Source of the DNA: Clostridia bacterium
GTDB taxonomy: Bacteria > Bacillota_A > Clostridia > Oscillospirales > Acutalibacteraceae
Reading direction: 5' to 3'
Assembly (NCBI GenBank): GCA_017435305.1
Contig: JAFSFH010000009.1
Location: forward strand, 1-26,006
Length of the DNA: 26,006 nucleotides
Shown: positions 6,512-14,463 of the stretch, piece by piece
How positions within the stretch are numbered: the first letter of the stretch is position 1
Layout of the letters: each line of letters opens with the position of its first letter
Notes under the pieces: generated by a model
Database searches by the model: none
What the model was told of the DNA's origin: nothing
Seen by the model: only the letters and a program-made list of their open reading frames with translations
Translations under genes and position numbers: made by a program

Positions 6512-6517
6512 ATTATA
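6512..6517 (-). promoter_or_regulatory. Probable -10 box of the S1-domain gene
   Basis: TATAAT on minus, about 30 bases upstream of the chosen start. No convincing -35 was found at 16-18 bases, so only the -10 is reported. Confidence 0.4.
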
Positions 6518-6553
6518 TGCGTCCTTCCCACACATAATACCCCATCAAAGGCA

Positions 6554-6593
6554 CAAAAAAAGGAGATTTTTGCGATGGCAAAAATCTCCTTTT
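6554..6593 (-). terminator. Terminator of the small membrane exporter gene
   Basis: A 16-bp perfect stem AAAAGGAGATTTTTGC / GCAAAAATCTCCTTTT, with a four-base loop (GATG on plus). On minus it is followed by a run of T, eight bases after the stop codon at 6601. Confidence 0.9.
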
Positions 6594-6600
6594 GGGATAT

Positions 6601-7107
6601 TTAACTGAACAGCGCCATCAGCGATCCCAGCAGACCGTAGGACACGAAGGCCATGATCACGGTGGCGATGACGATACCCACCAGAATGGCGGGGATGGAC
6701 TTTTTCTTAGGGATGTCCAGCAGGGCGGCGATGAGAGAGCCGGTCCAGGCTCCGGTACCCGGCAGGGGGATGCCGACGAACAACGCCAGACCCCAGAAAT
6801 AGCCTTTTTCAATTTTATCCGCCTTGCTCATAGCCTTCTTTTCCAGCTTCTCCACCAGAGGACGGAACAATTTTGTCTTTTTCATCCAGCTGAAGACAGG
6901 GGTGATAAACCACAGAATAAAGGGGATGGGGATGATGTTACCGATGACGCACAGGGGGATGGCGGTGAGGATATCCACGTTCATCAGCGACGCCGCCAGC
7001 AGACCGCCGCGCAGCTCCAGAATCGGCACCATCGAGATGATAAAGGCCACCCACTCACCGGACAGACCGTCCAGCGCTTCGATAAACCATTGTACCAAAC
7101 CTTCCAT
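6601..7107 (-). CDS. Small multi-drug export family membrane protein (COG2426-like)
   Basis: The 168-residue integral membrane protein matches the Sm_multidrug_ex family. Conserved blocks are PILELRGGLLAA (28-39), IGNIIPIPFILWF (55-67) and LFVGIPLPGTGAWTGSLIAALLD (starting at about residue 108), plus a final hydrophobic helix. The central cytoplasmic segment is rich in lysine (MKKTKLFRPLVEKLEKKAMSK). The name is historical: the transport substrate of these proteins is not established, and the re-entrant proline/glycine loops recall DedA-type proteins. The start codon follows ACGGAGGAA. It is divergent from the pyrimidine-nucleoside phosphorylase gene and has its own terminator. Confidence 0.85.
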   Translation of the reverse strand: MEGLVQWFIEALDGLSGEWVAFIISMVPILELRGGLLAASLMNVDILTAIPLCVIGNIIPIPFILWFITPVFSWMKKTKLFRPLVEKLEKKAMSKADKIEKGYFWGLALFVGIPLPGTGAWTGSLIAALLDIPKKKSIPAILVGIVIATVIMAFVSYGLLGSLMALFS

Positions 7108-7200
7108 AGAGGTTCCTCCGTTACTAAATAGTCGTTTCGGTTCATTTTATCATATCCTACCGAAAAAATCCACCGTTTTTTTGCAGATAATAAAAAACTC

Positions 7201-7229
7201 TTTTCATCGGTGGAAAAGTGTGGTAAACT
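7201..7229 (+). promoter_or_regulatory. Possible promoter of the pyrimidine-nucleoside phosphorylase gene
   Basis: -35 TTTTCA (7201-7206), a 17-base spacer and -10 TAAACT (7224-7229) with TG two bases upstream of the -10. It is about 27 bases before the start codon. The match to consensus is moderate. Confidence 0.45.
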
Positions 7230-7255
7230 ATTCGTATGAATGCGAGGTGTTCTTT

Positions 7256-8554
7256 ATGAGAATGTACGATATTATCCGACATAAGCGGATGGGTCAGGCT
7301 CTGACCGAGCAGGAGATCCGCCATATGATCGCGGGCTATACCGCCGGCGATATTCCGGACTATCAGATGTCCGCGCTGGCGATGGCGGTGTGCCTCAACG
7401 GTATGACCCCGCAGGAGACCGCCATCCTCACCGACGCTATGATGCACTCCGGCGACACGGTGGATCTGTCCCGCTTCGGCACCCTGTCGGTGGATAAGCA
7501 TTCCACCGGCGGCGTGGGGGATAAGACCAGCCTGATCGTGGGCCCCATCGTGGCCGCTCTGGGCGGCAAGGTGGCGAAGATGTCCGGTCGCGGACTGGGT
7601 CACACCGGCGGCACGGTGGATAAGTTGGAGTCCATCCCCGGCTTCCACACCGAGCTGAGCGCCGAGGATTTCCTGGCGCAGGTGGAGCGGGTGGGACTGG
7701 CCATCATCGGTCAGTCCGGCAATCTCGCCCCCGCGGACAAAAAGCTGTACGCCCTGCGGGACGTGACCGCCACGGTGGACAGCGTGCCGCTGATCGCCTC
7801 CAGCATTATGAGCAAGAAGCTGGCGGCGGGCTCCCACTCCATCGTTTTGGACGTTAAGGTGGGTAGCGGTGCATTTATGAAGACCCAACAGGACGGCGAG
7901 GCGCTGGCCCGTCAGATGGTGGATATTGCCGCCGCCTGCGGACGACAGGCCGCCGCCCTGGTGACCAATATGGATCTGCCTCTGGGCGAGGCGGTGGGCA
8001 ACGCCCTGGAGGTGCAGGAGGCTGTCAGCATCCTGCAGGGCGGCGGAGACCGCCGTCTGCGTACCCTGTGCGAGGCGCTGGCTACCGAGATGCTGTGCCT
8101 GTGCCGCGGCTGGAGCCCCGAGGAGGCCGCCGCCCGCGTCACCGAGGCGGTGGACAGCGGTGTGGCCTTTCAGCAGATGTGCCTGTGGGTAGAGGCTCAG
8201 GGCGGCGACCCGTCCTATCTCACCGACATGACCAAATTCCCCGCCGCCCCTGCCTATACCGTCACCGCCAAGCAGAGCGGCTACATCAGCGGTATGGACG
8301 CCGAGGCCATCGGCGTGGCGGCGGTCACTTTGGGCGCCGGACGCGCCACCAAGGAGGATGCCATCGACCACGCGGCGGGCATCCGCATCGGTCGCACCGT
8401 AGGGGACTACGTGGCGGCAGGCGACCCTGTGGCTACCATCTACACCAACCGTCCTCAGGCGGTGCCCTCTGCCACCGACGCCTATCTGGCGGCGCTGACC
8501 ATCACCGATACCGCTCCCGCCCCGCAGGAGCTGATCTATTCTGTGGTACGATAA
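7256..8554 (+). CDS. pdp: Pyrimidine-nucleoside phosphorylase
   Basis: This 432-residue cytoplasmic enzyme splits uridine, deoxyuridine or thymidine with phosphate to give the base and (deoxy)ribose-1-phosphate in nucleoside salvage. The family signature SGRGLGHTGGTVDKLE is at 110-125. The phosphate- and base-binding loop SVDKHSTGGVGDKTS starts at residue 78, and LDVKVGSGAFMKT lies in the alpha/beta domain. The length equals that of Bacillus-type Pdp and the C-terminal domain is complete. The start is ATG 7256 after GAGGTG; the frame is open much further upstream but over the divergent membrane gene. Thymidine phosphorylase (deoA) is the main alternative name; overall length favours Pdp. No other deo genes are adjacent. 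Confidence 0.93.
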   Translation: MRMYDIIRHKRMGQALTEQEIRHMIAGYTAGDIPDYQMSALAMAVCLNGMTPQETAILTDAMMHSGDTVDLSRFGTLSVDKHSTGGVGDKTSLIVGPIVAALGGKVAKMSGRGLGHTGGTVDKLESIPGFHTELSAEDFLAQVERVGLAIIGQSGNLAPADKKLYALRDVTATVDSVPLIASSIMSKKLAAGSHSIVLDVKVGSGAFMKTQQDGEALARQMVDIAAACGRQAAALVTNMDLPLGEAVGNALEVQEAVSILQGGGDRRLRTLCEALATEMLCLCRGWSPEEAAARVTEAVDSGVAFQQMCLWVEAQGGDPSYLTDMTKFPAAPAYTVTAKQSGYISGMDAEAIGVAAVTLGAGRATKEDAIDHAAGIRIGRTVGDYVAAGDPVATIYTNRPQAVPSATDAYLAALTITDTAPAPQELIYSVVR

Positions 8555-8556
8555 TC

Positions 8557-8597
8557 AAAAAGGTCCTATGCAACCGTTGGTTGCATAGGACTTTTTT
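8557..8597. terminator. Bidirectional terminator with the ATGCAACC/GGTTGCAT core, copy 2
   Basis: Stem GTCCTATGCAACC / GGTTGCATAGGAC with a GTT loop, A tract before and TTTTTT after. The core is identical to the terminator at 923-961 but the base of the stem differs (GTCC instead of GCC). Confidence 0.9.
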
Positions 8598-8631
8598 GAG
8601 CGCCCCTCCCGCGCAGAGGACGGCGCTTTTC

Positions 8632-8997
8632 TCACGTTTTTTCCTTGGATTTGCCCACCAGGGCCGCCAGCAGACCCAGCGTCAGCGCGGCGGTGATGCC
8701 ACCGGCGGTGGCGGTGATGCCGCCGGTCAGAGCCCCCACCAGACCCTGCTCATCTACCGCCTGACGGACCCCCTCCGCCAGCGAATACCCGAATCCGGTC
8801 AAGGGCACGGCGGCACCCCCGCCGGCAAAGTCGGCCAGAGGTCCGTATAGCCCCACCGCGGTGAGCGCCACCCCCGCCACCACGTAGCCGGTGAGAATCC
8901 GCGCCGGCGTCAGCGCCGTGCAGTCGATGAGCAGCTGCCCCACCACGCAGATGGCGCCGCCTACCGCAAAGGCCTTGAGTATCATCATATAGTCCAT
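8632..8997 (-). CDS. spoVAE: Stage V sporulation protein AE
   Basis: The 121-residue membrane protein matches SpoVAE: GGAICVVGQLLIDCTALTPARIL (starting at about residue 13), GLYGPLADFAGGGAAVPLTGFGYSLA (from about residue 49) and GGITATAGGITAALTLG near the end. SpoVA proteins form the channel that loads Ca-dipicolinate into the developing spore and releases it on germination. Usually spoVAE follows spoVAC and spoVAD in an operon; here it stands alone, flanked by unrelated genes. AAGGAGGG precedes the ATG at a normal distance. I did not find a convincing SigG-type promoter upstream by eye. It shows that the host lineage forms, or recently formed, endospores. Confidence 0.9.
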   Translation of the reverse strand: MDYMMILKAFAVGGAICVVGQLLIDCTALTPARILTGYVVAGVALTAVGLYGPLADFAGGGAAVPLTGFGYSLAEGVRQAVDEQGLVGALTGGITATAGGITAALTLGLLAALVGKSKEKT

Positions 8998-9068
8998 AGT
9001 TTCACCCTCCTTTTGCTGTAGATAGCGTTTCCCGTCCCTACCGAAAATATCCCGTCTGCAAATAATAC

Positions 9069-9097
9069 TGGACTTTTACGGGGTTTTCTGCTATGAT
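9069..9097 (+). promoter_or_regulatory. Promoter of the CBS-domain membrane protein
   Basis: -35 TGGACT (9069-9074), a 17-base spacer and -10 TATGAT (9092-9097), with TGC immediately upstream (extended -10). Confidence 0.75.
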
Positions 9098-9148
9098 GGT
9101 GGCGGCAATAGCCGTAATTTTTAAAAAACAAGGAGTGTTTCACACAAA

Positions 9149-10435
9149 ATGGACCCTGATAGTAGCACGTTGCTTACCGTCAACCTGGCGCCGAACGACA
9201 TCGGCGCGATCATCACGATGCTGGTACTGGTAATTCTGTCGGCGTATTTCTCCGCCACCGAAACCGCCTTTTCTACCTTTAACCGTATCCGCCTGAAAAA
9301 TATGGCGGAGAACGGGAGCAAGCGGGCGGCGCTGGTGCTGCGTATGACCGAGGATTACGATAAACTGCTGTCCACCATCCTGGTGGGCAATAACATGGTC
9401 AACATTCTGTTGACCACCATCGCCACCACCTCGTTTATTCGGTGGGTGGGCGAGGGCAACGGTCCCGCGGCGGCCATGGCGGTGACCACGGTGGTGGTGC
9501 TGATCTTCGGCGAGATCAGCCCCAAGAGCCTGGCAAAGCAGCACGCGGACAAATTCACGCTGAACACCGTGCGCCTGCTGCGTCTGGTGACCTGGCTGCT
9601 GTATCCTGTTAATTTCATTTTCTCATTGTGGAAGAAATTGCTGCGTCTGGTGTTTAAGGACACCGACGAGCAGACCGTCACCGAGGAGGAGATCCTCACC
9701 ATCGTGGACGAGGCGGAGCAGGGCGGCTCCCTGGACGAGCAGGAGAGCGAGATGATCCGCTCGGTCATCGCTTTTAACGACCGCGAGGCGGTGGACATCC
9801 TCATCCCCCGCGTAGACGTGGCGGCGGTGCCGGTGGATGCCACCTCCGCCCAGCTGGCAGAGGCGTTTCTGGAGACCGGCTTCTCCCGCCTGCCGGTGTA
9901 TGACGACACCATCGACCACATTGTCGGCGTGGTGTATCACAAGGATTATTATCGCCTGCAATCCAAAAAGCCCACCCCCGCCAAGCTGATGAAGCCGGCG
10001 GTATTCGTGCCCCCCACGGTGAAGATTCGTCTACTGCTCAAGCAGCTGCAGGAGGCCCAGTCCCACATCGCCATCGTCACCGACGAGTATGGCGGCACGC
10101 TGGGCATCGTCACCCTGGAGGACATTCTGGAGGAGCTGGTGGGCGAGATCTGGGACGAGCACGACGACGTGGTGCAGAACATCCTGCCCCAGTCGGACGG
10201 CAGTGCGGTGGTGCTGTGCTCCACCGAGCTTATTGACCTAATGGATCACTTCGGCACCGAGACCGAGTGCGACGCCACCACCGTCAGCGGCTGGGTGATG
10301 GAGGCCATGGGCTGCATCCCGCTGGTGGGGGACGTGTTTGACGCCGACGGTCTGTCGGTGAGGGTCACCCGCGTGGAGAAGACCCGCCCCGACGAGATTC
10401 TGGTGTGGAAGCTACCCGAAACCGAAGAGGGATAA
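9149..10435 (+). CDS. CNNM/CorC-type (hemolysin C family) transporter with CBS domains
   Basis: The 428-residue membrane protein has the standard three-part layout. A CNNM/DUF21 membrane domain (about 15-185) includes LSAYFSATETAFSTFNRIRLKN and LLSTILVGNNMVNILLTTIATTS, and ends in IFGEISPKSLAKQHA. A CBS-domain pair (about 210-335) includes LIPRVDVAAVP, FSRLPVYDDTIDHIVGVVYHKDYY and IAIVTDEYGGTLGIVTLEDILEELVGEI. A small CorC/transporter-associated domain (about 350-425) follows. Related proteins export Mg2+ or act in Mg2+/Co2+ homeostasis; 'hemolysin' is a historical name. The start is ATG 9149 with AAGGAG about 14 bases upstream, a rather long spacing. It is a single-gene unit with promoter and terminator. 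Confidence 0.92.
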   Translation: MDPDSSTLLTVNLAPNDIGAIITMLVLVILSAYFSATETAFSTFNRIRLKNMAENGSKRAALVLRMTEDYDKLLSTILVGNNMVNILLTTIATTSFIRWVGEGNGPAAAMAVTTVVVLIFGEISPKSLAKQHADKFTLNTVRLLRLVTWLLYPVNFIFSLWKKLLRLVFKDTDEQTVTEEEILTIVDEAEQGGSLDEQESEMIRSVIAFNDREAVDILIPRVDVAAVPVDATSAQLAEAFLETGFSRLPVYDDTIDHIVGVVYHKDYYRLQSKKPTPAKLMKPAVFVPPTVKIRLLLKQLQEAQSHIAIVTDEYGGTLGIVTLEDILEELVGEIWDEHDDVVQNILPQSDGSAVVLCSTELIDLMDHFGTETECDATTVSGWVMEAMGCIPLVGDVFDADGLSVRVTRVEKTRPDEILVWKLPETEEG

Positions 10436-10436
10436 A

Positions 10437-10467
10437 AAAAGACCCGAGGCATCGCCTCGGGTCTTTT
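10437..10467. terminator. Bidirectional terminator
   Basis: Stem AAAAGACCCGAGGC / GCCTCGGGTCTTTT with an ATC loop, between two convergent genes. It lies just after one stop codon and eight bases from the other. Confidence 0.92.
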
Positions 10468-10475
10468 GCTGTTAT

Positions 10476-11360
10476 TTAGTCCTCGTGGGGGTTCATAAAG
10501 CCCAGGCCGCGCACCTCATCGGTGGACAGCAGCATCAGGAAGGCGTCGGGGTCGATCTCGAACACCGTCTGCCGCAGGCGGAACACCTCGTCCTTGCGCA
10601 CGGCGCACAGGATCATATTCTGATCCATACCGGAATAGCCGCCCTGGGCCTTCAGCAGGGTGACGCCGCGCTTGACCCGCTGCATAATGGCGGCGGAGAT
10701 CTCCGGCTGCTTCTGTGAGGAGATGAGCACCATCTTGCCGGAGCGACCGCCGTATACCACGCGGTCGATGATCTGGGAGCCAACGAACACGAATATGACC
10801 GCGTACATGGCGTTGGCGATGTTGCCGTATACCACGGCGGACAGGGTGATGACCACCGCGTCCACCACCAGAATCAGAGTGCCCACCGACATGTGGGGGT
10901 ACTTTTTCTCCAGCAGGCGGGCCATCACCTCGCTGCCGCCGGTGGTACCGCCGCGGCGCATGATCAGACCCACGCCCAGACCCAGGATGGCACCGCCGAA
11001 GATGCAGACCAGCAGGGGGTTGGCGTTTTCGTCGGCGGGGTACACCGACTTGAGCCAGGGCTCCATCACGTCCACCATCACGCTGGACAGCAGGATGCCC
11101 CACATGGTGCGGATGGCCAGCGAGCGGCTCAGCACAAACCAGGCGGCGAGAATCAGCGGCACGTTCATCACGATGGTGGCCACGCCGATGGGGATCCAGT
11201 CGAACATATAGTTCAGCAGGATGGCCACACCGGACAGACCGCCGGGAGCGATGTGGTGGGGGTCGCTGAATGCGCCGATGGCAAAGGCGTAGCAGACGCT
11301 TCCCACAAAAATCATCACAAAGTCAAGAGCCAAGGATTTCCAGTTCATCTTTTTCAGCAT
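10476..11360 (-). CDS. YitT family membrane protein (DUF161-DUF2179)
   Basis: The 294-residue protein has five to six hydrophobic segments in the first two-thirds. They include the first YitT motif around FAIGAFSDPHHIAPGGLSGVA and LGVGLIMRRGGTTGGSEVMARLL in the middle. The soluble C-terminal DUF2179 domain runs from about residue 195 to 290 (GGRSGKMVLISSQKQPEISAAIMQRVKRGVTLL). The function of the family is unknown; a membrane transport or sensing role is usually assumed. The start was placed at ATG 11360, seven bases after GGAGG. It begins two bases after the mrnC stop codon, so it is almost certainly co-transcribed and translationally coupled with obgE-mrnC. Confidence 0.9.
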   Translation of the reverse strand: MLKKMNWKSLALDFVMIFVGSVCYAFAIGAFSDPHHIAPGGLSGVAILLNYMFDWIPIGVATIVMNVPLILAAWFVLSRSLAIRTMWGILLSSVMVDVMEPWLKSVYPADENANPLLVCIFGGAILGLGVGLIMRRGGTTGGSEVMARLLEKKYPHMSVGTLILVVDAVVITLSAVVYGNIANAMYAVIFVFVGSQIIDRVVYGGRSGKMVLISSQKQPEISAAIMQRVKRGVTLLKAQGGYSGMDQNMILCAVRKDEVFRLRQTVFEIDPDAFLMLLSTDEVRGLGFMNPHED

Positions 11361-11362
11361 GG

Positions 11363-11740
11363 TCATTCCTCCACACAAAGGGCGAACAGCTCCCGCACGC
11401 GGTCAATGCGTCCGTCCAGATACAGATAGCCAAACAGCGCCTCCAGACCGGTGGCGCGGTGATAGTCGGCACCGGAGCGGGCGGTGTGGGCGTTGCGCCC
11501 CCGTTTGAATACCGCCTCTTCCTCCTCGGTCAGGTGCTCCATAATGCGGTCCATGGCCTCCGCCTGCGCCTCGGCGCGCACGTCCCGCACCGACTGGCGG
11601 TGCAGGTCGTTGACGGGGCGGTTGGCCTCGCACAGCAGGCGCTCCCGCACCATCAGGCTGTACACACCGTCCCCCACAAAGGCCAGCGCCAGCGGGCTGA
11701 GGGTGTGCAGATCAATGTCCTTTTGGTATAATCGTTCCAT
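11363..11740 (-). CDS. mrnC: Mini-ribonuclease III
   Basis: This 125-residue protein is a lone RNase III catalytic domain without a double-stranded RNA-binding domain. In Bacillus, MrnC matures 23S rRNA ends with the help of ribosomal protein L3. Visible motifs are LSPLALAFVGDGVYSLMVRERLL (from residue 14, with catalytic-type D24), KRGRNAHT (79-86) and ATGLEALFGYLYL (96-108, with E100). In many Firmicutes it follows cysS; here it lies 21 bases downstream of obgE and two bases before the YitT gene, which suggests a ribosome-assembly operon. Confidence 0.92.
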   Translation of the reverse strand: MERLYQKDIDLHTLSPLALAFVGDGVYSLMVRERLLCEANRPVNDLHRQSVRDVRAEAQAEAMDRIMEHLTEEEEAVFKRGRNAHTARSGADYHRATGLEALFGYLYLDGRIDRVRELFALCVEE

Positions 11741-11761
11741 ATTGATACCTTCCGCAATCCA

Positions 11762-13033
11762 TTAGTCGATAAAATCAAATTCAAAGTCGTAGATGCTGAC
11801 GGTATCGCCCTCACCGCAGCCGGCAGCGCGCAGGGCATCAATGACGCCGGCACCGTTGAGTACCCGCTCAAAGTACGCCAACCCCTCGGGGTCGTCGAAG
11901 CGGACGCCCCGCATCACGCGGAGCAGCCAGTTGGCCTCTACGAAGAAGACGCCGTCGCGGTTTTGCACCTGCACCGAGTGGTCACGCAGCTCTTCCGGCG
12001 TGGGCAGGGTGGGTGCCTCCGCCTCGAATCGGCGGATGGGGGGCAGCTTTTGCAGCAGCTCGCCGCACCGCTTGGCGATGGTGTCGGTGCCGTGGGCGAT
12101 GGGCGCCATCATGGGATAGTATTCGTACCCCCGCTTTTCCATCTCGGCGGCAAAGGCTTCCAGCTGCTGGTCGGTGGCCAGGTCGCACTTGTTGCCCGCC
12201 ACGATCATGGGGCGGGAGGCCAGCTCGGGGTTGAATTTCTGCAATTCGTCGTTGATGGTGTCGAAGTCGGCGATGGGGTCGCGTCCCTCGCTGCCGGACA
12301 CGTCCACCACGTGCACCAGCAGGCGACAGCGCTCCACGTGCCGCAGGAAATCGTGACCCAGACCCACACCCTCGCTGGCGCCCTCGATGACGCCGGGGAT
12401 GTCCGCCATCACGTAGGATACGCCCGCCACGGGGCGCACCACGCCCAGCACGGGGGTGATGGTGGTAAAGTGATAGTTGGCGATCTGGGGCTTGGCCTCG
12501 CTGACCACCGAGATGAGGGTGGATTTACCCACGTTGGGGAATCCCACCAGACCCACGTCTGCCAGCAGCTTCAGTTCCAGCCGCAGTTCGTACTCCTCGC
12601 CGGGCACGCCGGGCTTGGAGAAGCGGGGCACCTGACGGGTGGCGGTGGCGAAGTGGTTGTTGCCCCAGCCGCCGCGACCGCCCTTGGCGGCCACGAAGTC
12701 CTCGTCGTCGGACATATCCGCCATCAGGCGACCGGTCTCGTTGTCGTAGATGAGGGTGCCGCGGGGCACGCGGACGATGGTGTCCTCGCCGGACTTACCG
12801 GTTTTGCGGTTGGTCTGTCCGTTTTCGCCGTGGGGGGCGGTGTATTTCCGCTGATAGCGAAAGTCGGACAGGGTGTTCATCCCGTCGTCGGGGCGGAACA
12901 CGATGCTGCCGCCGCGACCGCCGTCGCCGCCGTCGGGACCGCCCGCCGCCACGAATTTTTCACGGTGGAAGGATACGGCTCCGTCGCCGCCGTTGCCGGC
13001 GCGCACCTTGATAATGGCTTTATCCACAAACAT
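11762..13033 (-). CDS. obgE: GTPase ObgE/CgtA
   Basis: The 423-residue GTPase acts in assembly of the large ribosomal subunit and in stress signalling. The glycine-rich Obg fold spans residues 1-158 (AGNGGDGAVSFHREKF, GGPDGGDGGRGG, KGGRGGWGNNHF). The G domain has G1 GFPNVGKS (164-171), G2 TTITP (190-194), G3 DIPG (211-214) and G4 NKCD (281-284). The G5 region reads MAPIAHG rather than a typical SA motif. A C-terminal OCT domain (about 350-423) with VFFVEANWLLRVMRGVRFDDPEGLAYF is present, as in Bacillus-type Obg. Its usual partners rplU and rpmA lie just upstream on the same strand but are cut off by a terminator and a repeat element, and obgE has its own promoter. Confidence 0.96.
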   Translation of the reverse strand: MFVDKAIIKVRAGNGGDGAVSFHREKFVAAGGPDGGDGGRGGSIVFRPDDGMNTLSDFRYQRKYTAPHGENGQTNRKTGKSGEDTIVRVPRGTLIYDNETGRLMADMSDDEDFVAAKGGRGGWGNNHFATATRQVPRFSKPGVPGEEYELRLELKLLADVGLVGFPNVGKSTLISVVSEAKPQIANYHFTTITPVLGVVRPVAGVSYVMADIPGVIEGASEGVGLGHDFLRHVERCRLLVHVVDVSGSEGRDPIADFDTINDELQKFNPELASRPMIVAGNKCDLATDQQLEAFAAEMEKRGYEYYPMMAPIAHGTDTIAKRCGELLQKLPPIRRFEAEAPTLPTPEELRDHSVQVQNRDGVFFVEANWLLRVMRGVRFDDPEGLAYFERVLNGAGVIDALRAAGCGEGDTVSIYDFEFDFID

Positions 13034-13081
13034 ATTGTCATTCCTCCTTCTCTGAGAGGGTTAATAAGCACATACATCTTT

Positions 13082-13110
13082 ATTATATAATAACTTGCGC
13101 CGATTAGCAA
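13082..13110 (-). promoter_or_regulatory. Promoter of the obgE-mrnC-yitT operon
   Basis: Read on minus: -35 TTGCTA (13110-13105), a 17-base spacer and -10 TATAAT (13087-13082). It lies between the repeat element and the obgE start. Confidence 0.75.
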
Positions 13111-13176
13111 GAAAAAATGCAACACCGTTTTCACAAAATACGTTCCCCACGACATTAGCCAACATCGGACAAAGTC

Positions 13177-13350
13177 AAGCCTCCCTTGTAAAGGGAGGGG
13201 GACCGCCGAACGGCGGTGGAGGGATTGTAGTTAGTTATGAGTTTAGGGTTGTGAGATTGCCTGCGGCAATCGTTATGAGAACCCCTGCGGGGTTCGTTTA
13301 AATCCCCCAGTCTGCCCTGTGGGCAGACAGCCCCCTTTACAAGGGGGCCT
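13177..13350. repeat. Palindromic element family B, copy 1 (174 bp)
   Basis: The outer ends are inverted repeats, AAGCCTCCCTTGTAAAGGGA and AGGCCCCCTTGTAAAGGGGG (the second read on minus). Each forms its own hairpin. Inside are further hairpins (GACCGCC-GAAC-GGCGGT; GTCTGCCC-TGT-GGGCAGAC) and the junction motifs GGAGGGATT and AATCCCCCAGTC. The central spacer with GATTGCCTGCGGCAATC is almost identical to that of the copy at 25684-25926. No protein is encoded. The 411-bp space between obgE and rpmA therefore holds this repeat, the obgE promoter and the rpmA terminator. Confidence 0.75.
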
Positions 13351-13402
13351 ACATCCTCCAACCACAACGCACAAGCCCTCCTCTACAACCTCACACAAAA
13401 CA

Positions 13403-13436
13403 AAAAAATCCCACCTGCACAGCAGGTGGGATTTTC
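13403..13436 (-). terminator. Terminator of the rplU-prp-rpmA operon
   Basis: Stem AATCCCACCTGC / GCAGGTGGGATT with a three-base loop. On minus it is followed by a run of seven T, starting about ten bases after the rpmA stop codon. Confidence 0.9.
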
Positions 13437-13444
13437 GTTAGCAA

Positions 13445-13729
13445 TTACTGCTCCTTGGCGTAGACGCTGACGCGCTTACGATCCTTGCCCCAGCGCTCGA
13501 AGCGGACGATGCCGTCTGCCTTGGCGAACAGGGTGTCGTCAGAGCCGATGCCCACGTTGTTACCGGGATGGATGTGGGTACCACGCTGACGGACCAGGAT
13601 GTTGCCGGCCAGAACGAACTGACCGTCGGCACGCTTCACGCCGAGGCGCTTGGACTCGGAATCACGGCCGTTCTTGGTGGAGCCAACGCCCTTCTTGTGG
13701 GCGAACAGCTGCAGGTTCAGTCTTAACAT
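13445..13729 (-). CDS. rpmA: 50S ribosomal protein L27 (precursor)
   Basis: This 94-residue protein places its N-terminus near the peptidyl-transferase centre of the large subunit. It starts [21 protein letters not shown]. The first nine residues (through LQLFA) are the Firmicute-specific extension removed by the protease Prp before L27 is functional, leaving HKKGVGS as the mature start. The rest ([40 protein letters not shown]) is canonical. GGAGGTG precedes the start. It is the last gene of rplU-prp-rpmA. Confidence 0.97.
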   Translation of the reverse strand: MLRLNLQLFAHKKGVGSTKNGRDSESKRLGVKRADGQFVLAGNILVRQRGTHIHPGNNVGIGSDDTLFAKADGIVRFERWGKDRKRVSVYAKEQ

Positions 13730-13751
13730 AGGAATTACACCTCCGAATTGA

Positions 13752-14054
13752 TTAGTTGAGCTGTATCCGCGTGGGATACTCTTCTGTCATTGCCTGTAGA
13801 TGGAGTCGAAAACCGGATAATACCTCCTGGCATTCCTTAATGCGTTGGGTGACCGTCAGATCCATATAGCCGTCGTCGACGGTGATGGTGGCGGTGGCGC
13901 CCACGATCTCGGTGACCGTATTGGCGGTCATATACGCCGCAGAGGAAACTGCCGCACACACGATGTCCTCGCCGTATTCACCCGCGCCGGCGTGGCCGGA
14001 GAGGGAGAAGCCGATGATGGCGTCGTCGGCGGTTTTAAACCGGACGCGAATCAT
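13752..14054 (-). CDS. prp: Ribosomal-processing cysteine protease Prp
   Basis: The 100-residue protease removes the N-terminal extension of L27. The catalytic dyad is visible as H21 in SLSGHAG and C33 in [19 protein letters not shown]. The family length is about 100-110 residues. It lies three bases from rplU and 22 bases from rpmA, the standard order in Firmicutes, so the enzyme and its substrate are made from one mRNA. Confidence 0.95.
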   Translation of the reverse strand: MIRVRFKTADDAIIGFSLSGHAGAGEYGEDIVCAAVSSAAYMTANTVTEIVGATATITVDDGYMDLTVTQRIKECQEVLSGFRLHLQAMTEEYPTRIQLN

Positions 14055-14056
14055 AA

Positions 14057-14368
14057 TCAGGCGTTGATGGTGTCGATCTGCACCTTGGTGTAGGGCTGAC
14101 GGTGACCCAGCTTGCGGGCCTTGCCCTTCTTCGGCTTATAGGTGAAGACGGTGATCTTCTTACCCTTGCCGTTCTTCAGCACATGAGCGGTGACGGTAGC
14201 ACCCTTCACATAGGGGGCGCCCACCTTCAGCTTCGCATCGTCGTGCAGAGCGATCACCTTGTCGAAGGTGACGGTGTCTTCCTCAGCCGCATTCAGCTTT
14301 TCAATGAACAGAGTGTCGCCATTCTGAACCTTGTACTGCTTGCCGCCGGTTTCAATGATTGCGTACAT
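14057..14368 (-). CDS. rplU: 50S ribosomal protein L21
   Basis: This 103-residue large-subunit protein has the full family sequence: [20 protein letters not shown] at the start, the central [17 protein letters not shown], and the C-terminal [23 protein letters not shown], which binds 23S rRNA. It is the first gene of rplU-prp-rpmA, behind a perfect promoter and an 89-base structured leader. Confidence 0.97.
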   Translation of the reverse strand: MYAIIETGGKQYKVQNGDTLFIEKLNAAEEDTVTFDKVIALHDDAKLKVGAPYVKGATVTAHVLKNGKGKKITVFTYKPKKGKARKLGHRQPYTKVQIDTINA

Positions 14369-14457
14369 AGGCGTACCTACCTTTTCTATAGACTCGCTGC
14401 GCAGGGCGGAGATGCCTCACTTGTGCCGTAAAAATACGGCGCCCGTTACATGCGGCA
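14369..14457 (-). ncRNA. L21 leader-like 5' UTR
   Basis: The roughly 89-base leader between the predicted transcription start and rplU contains, on minus, a hairpin GCCGTA-TTTTTACGGC and a conserved-looking stretch GTGAGGCATCTCCGCCCTG, then AAAAGGT near the start codon. Position and content fit the L21 leader family, which is thought to bind L21 or a complex containing it for autoregulation. The assignment is by eye. Confidence 0.55.
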
Positions 14458-14463
14458 ACAGCC

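Noticed and set aside
6824..7255. Upstream extension of the pyrimidine-nucleoside phosphorylase frame
   Set aside because: It lies antisense to the membrane exporter gene; ATG 7256 has a Shine-Dalgarno site and gives the exact family length.
7157..8371. Minus-strand 404-codon frame opposite the nucleoside phosphorylase
   Set aside because: Shadow of the plus gene: His/Gly-rich translation with no motifs.
8998..9068. SigG-type promoter for spoVAE
   Set aside because: Scanning the minus strand upstream of the gene gave no pair of boxes close enough to the GCATR / CATAMTA-type consensus to report.
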